NCBI GenBank assembly: GCA_039800005.1
Contig: JBDLRN010000016.1
Location: forward strand, 1 to 61,423
DNA: 61,423 bases
DNA from: Casp-actino8 sp039800005
GTDB lineage: Bacteria > Actinomycetota > Acidimicrobiia > Acidimicrobiales > Ilumatobacteraceae
Direction: 5' to 3'
In this document: one piece after another, positions 60,743 through 61,423 of the stretch
Layout of the letters: the number at the start of each line of letters is the position of its first letter
Position numbering within the stretch: the stretch's first letter is position 1
Notes under the pieces: generated by a model
What the model was told of the DNA's origin: nothing
Seen by the model: only the letters and a program-made list of their open reading frames with translations
Database searches by the model: none
Position numbers and translations under genes: made by a program

Positions 60743-61423
60743 CGTGTTGCGGTGACGTCGAGCGTGACGCTCGAGCGCGAGTTCCACGAGGCGATCGATG
60801 AGCTCGGGGTACGAGACTCCGGACGCTTGCCAGAGTTTCGGATACATCGAGATGGGGGTGAAGCCGGGCATGGTGTTCACTTCGTTGCACAGGAACCCAC
60901 GACCGCCGACTTCGTAGAAGAAGTCGACGCGCGCCAAGCCGGCGCACCGCAACACGCGGAACACGTCGAGCGCGAGTTGCTGCACGTCGGCCACTTCGCC
61001 GGCGTCGAGAGCGGCCGGCACGAGCAGTTGTGCGCCGTCGGTGACGTACTTGTCTTCGTAGTCGTAGAACTCGTTGCCGGGAACGATCTCACCGGGGACG
61101 CTCGCGCGAGCGTCGTCGTTGCCGAGAATCGCGACTTCGACCTCGCGTCCGACGATCGCCTCTTCGATCAGCACCACGTCGTCGTACGCGAAGGCCAGAT
61201 CGAGTGCCGAGCGCAACTCGTTGTCGGAGCGCGCCTTGCTCACGCCGATCGACGATCCCATGTTGGCGGGCTTGACGAACAGCGGGTAGCCGAGGTCGCG
61301 AACGATCGCTTCCAGTCGGGCGGCACCGACCGTGGTCGGTGAGACGACGACGTGACGAGGTTGGGGGATGCCGTGGCGAGCCAACACGTCCTTGGCCATG
61401 GCCTTGTCCATGCAGACCGCCGA
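60734..61423 (-). CDS. ddl: D-alanine-D-alanine ligase, N-terminal part missing
   Basis: About 230 C-terminal residues remain of a gene that runs past the right end of the window. ATP-grasp motifs are seen: CMDKAMAKDVLARHGIPQP, YPLFVKPANMGSSIGVSKA, VVLIEEAIVGREVEVAILG, GARVDFFYEV-type metal-binding region (CAGLARVDFFYEV) and FLCNEVNTMPGFTPISMYPKL. Ddl joins two D-alanines for peptidoglycan precursors. The GMSSIGVxKA-like loop is as expected. Convergent with tetR. The missing N-terminus prevents a check of complete length. Confidence 0.95.
   Translation of the reverse strand, partial: SAVCMDKAMAKDVLARHGIPQPRHVVVSPTTVGAARLEAIVRDLGYPLFVKPANMGSSIGVSKARSDNELRSALDLAFAYDDVVLIEEAIVGREVEVAILGNDDARASVPGEIVPGNEFYDYEDKYVTDGAQLLVPAALDAGEVADVQQLALDVFRVLRCAGLARVDFFYEVGGRGFLCNEVNTMPGFTPISMYPKLWQASGVSYPELIDRLVELALERHARRHRNTSR

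Overview
The window is high-GC DNA, about two thirds G+C, from what looks like an actinomycete-type bacterium, most likely an uncultured or little-studied member of class Acidimicrobiia. The signs are a BldD-type regulator with the c-di-GMP signature, an RNA that matches the actinobacterial 6C family, an LPVTG sortase-anchored surface protein, and repeated leaderless starts (a -10 box 6-7 nt before the start codon). The phylum is fairly secure. The class is inference.

Layout. 1-6747 is housekeeping DNA: the end of a divergent HisD-family gene, a photolyase, hrcA-dnaJ-rsmE, bldD and hemW. 6789-6862 is tRNA-Val(GAC). Truncated copies of its 3' half recur at 17669-17716 and 19915-19943, so 6863-19943 looks like two tandem insertions at the tRNA. 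The first, about 10.8 kb, is a catabolic island: an ABC binding protein, an amidohydrolase, a RidA-type deaminase, a GntR/FCD regulator, a LigB-type extradiol dioxygenase, three consecutive RraA-family lyases, a P450, an acyl-CoA ligase and an alpha/beta hydrolase. Near-identical palindromes lie upstream of its transcription units. The second, about 2.2 kb, holds one large cell-wall-anchored repeat protein. No integrase is visible.

19989-22976 carries three atypical LuxR-type regulators and a coupled 91-residue protein. 22939-46922 is mainly central metabolism and envelope: aldo/keto reductase, EamA transporter, isocitrate dehydrogenase, quinone oxidoreductase, two acyltransferase-3/SGNH proteins, a membrane molybdopterin oxidoreductase, citrate synthase, a carboxyltransferase, a LysR regulator, the 6C-like RNA, a HAD-PlsC fusion, an LLM flavoprotein, a nitroreductase, mitochondrial-type aconitase with a divergent GntR regulator, two polytopic membrane proteins and a crotonase. 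47055-53061 is gltBD, followed by a LysM lipoprotein and a 115-bp nested palindrome.

53865-60065 is a tightly overlapping four-gene operon on the minus strand: acyl-CoA reductase/HAD fusion, alcohol dehydrogenase, LarA-like protein and PlsC acyltransferase. It diverges from a tetR gene across a perfect 10+10 bp palindrome. This operon and the catabolic island are the best candidates for undescribed biology. The window ends inside a D-Ala-D-Ala ligase gene. All calls come from reading the sequence and from remembered family motifs; no search was run.
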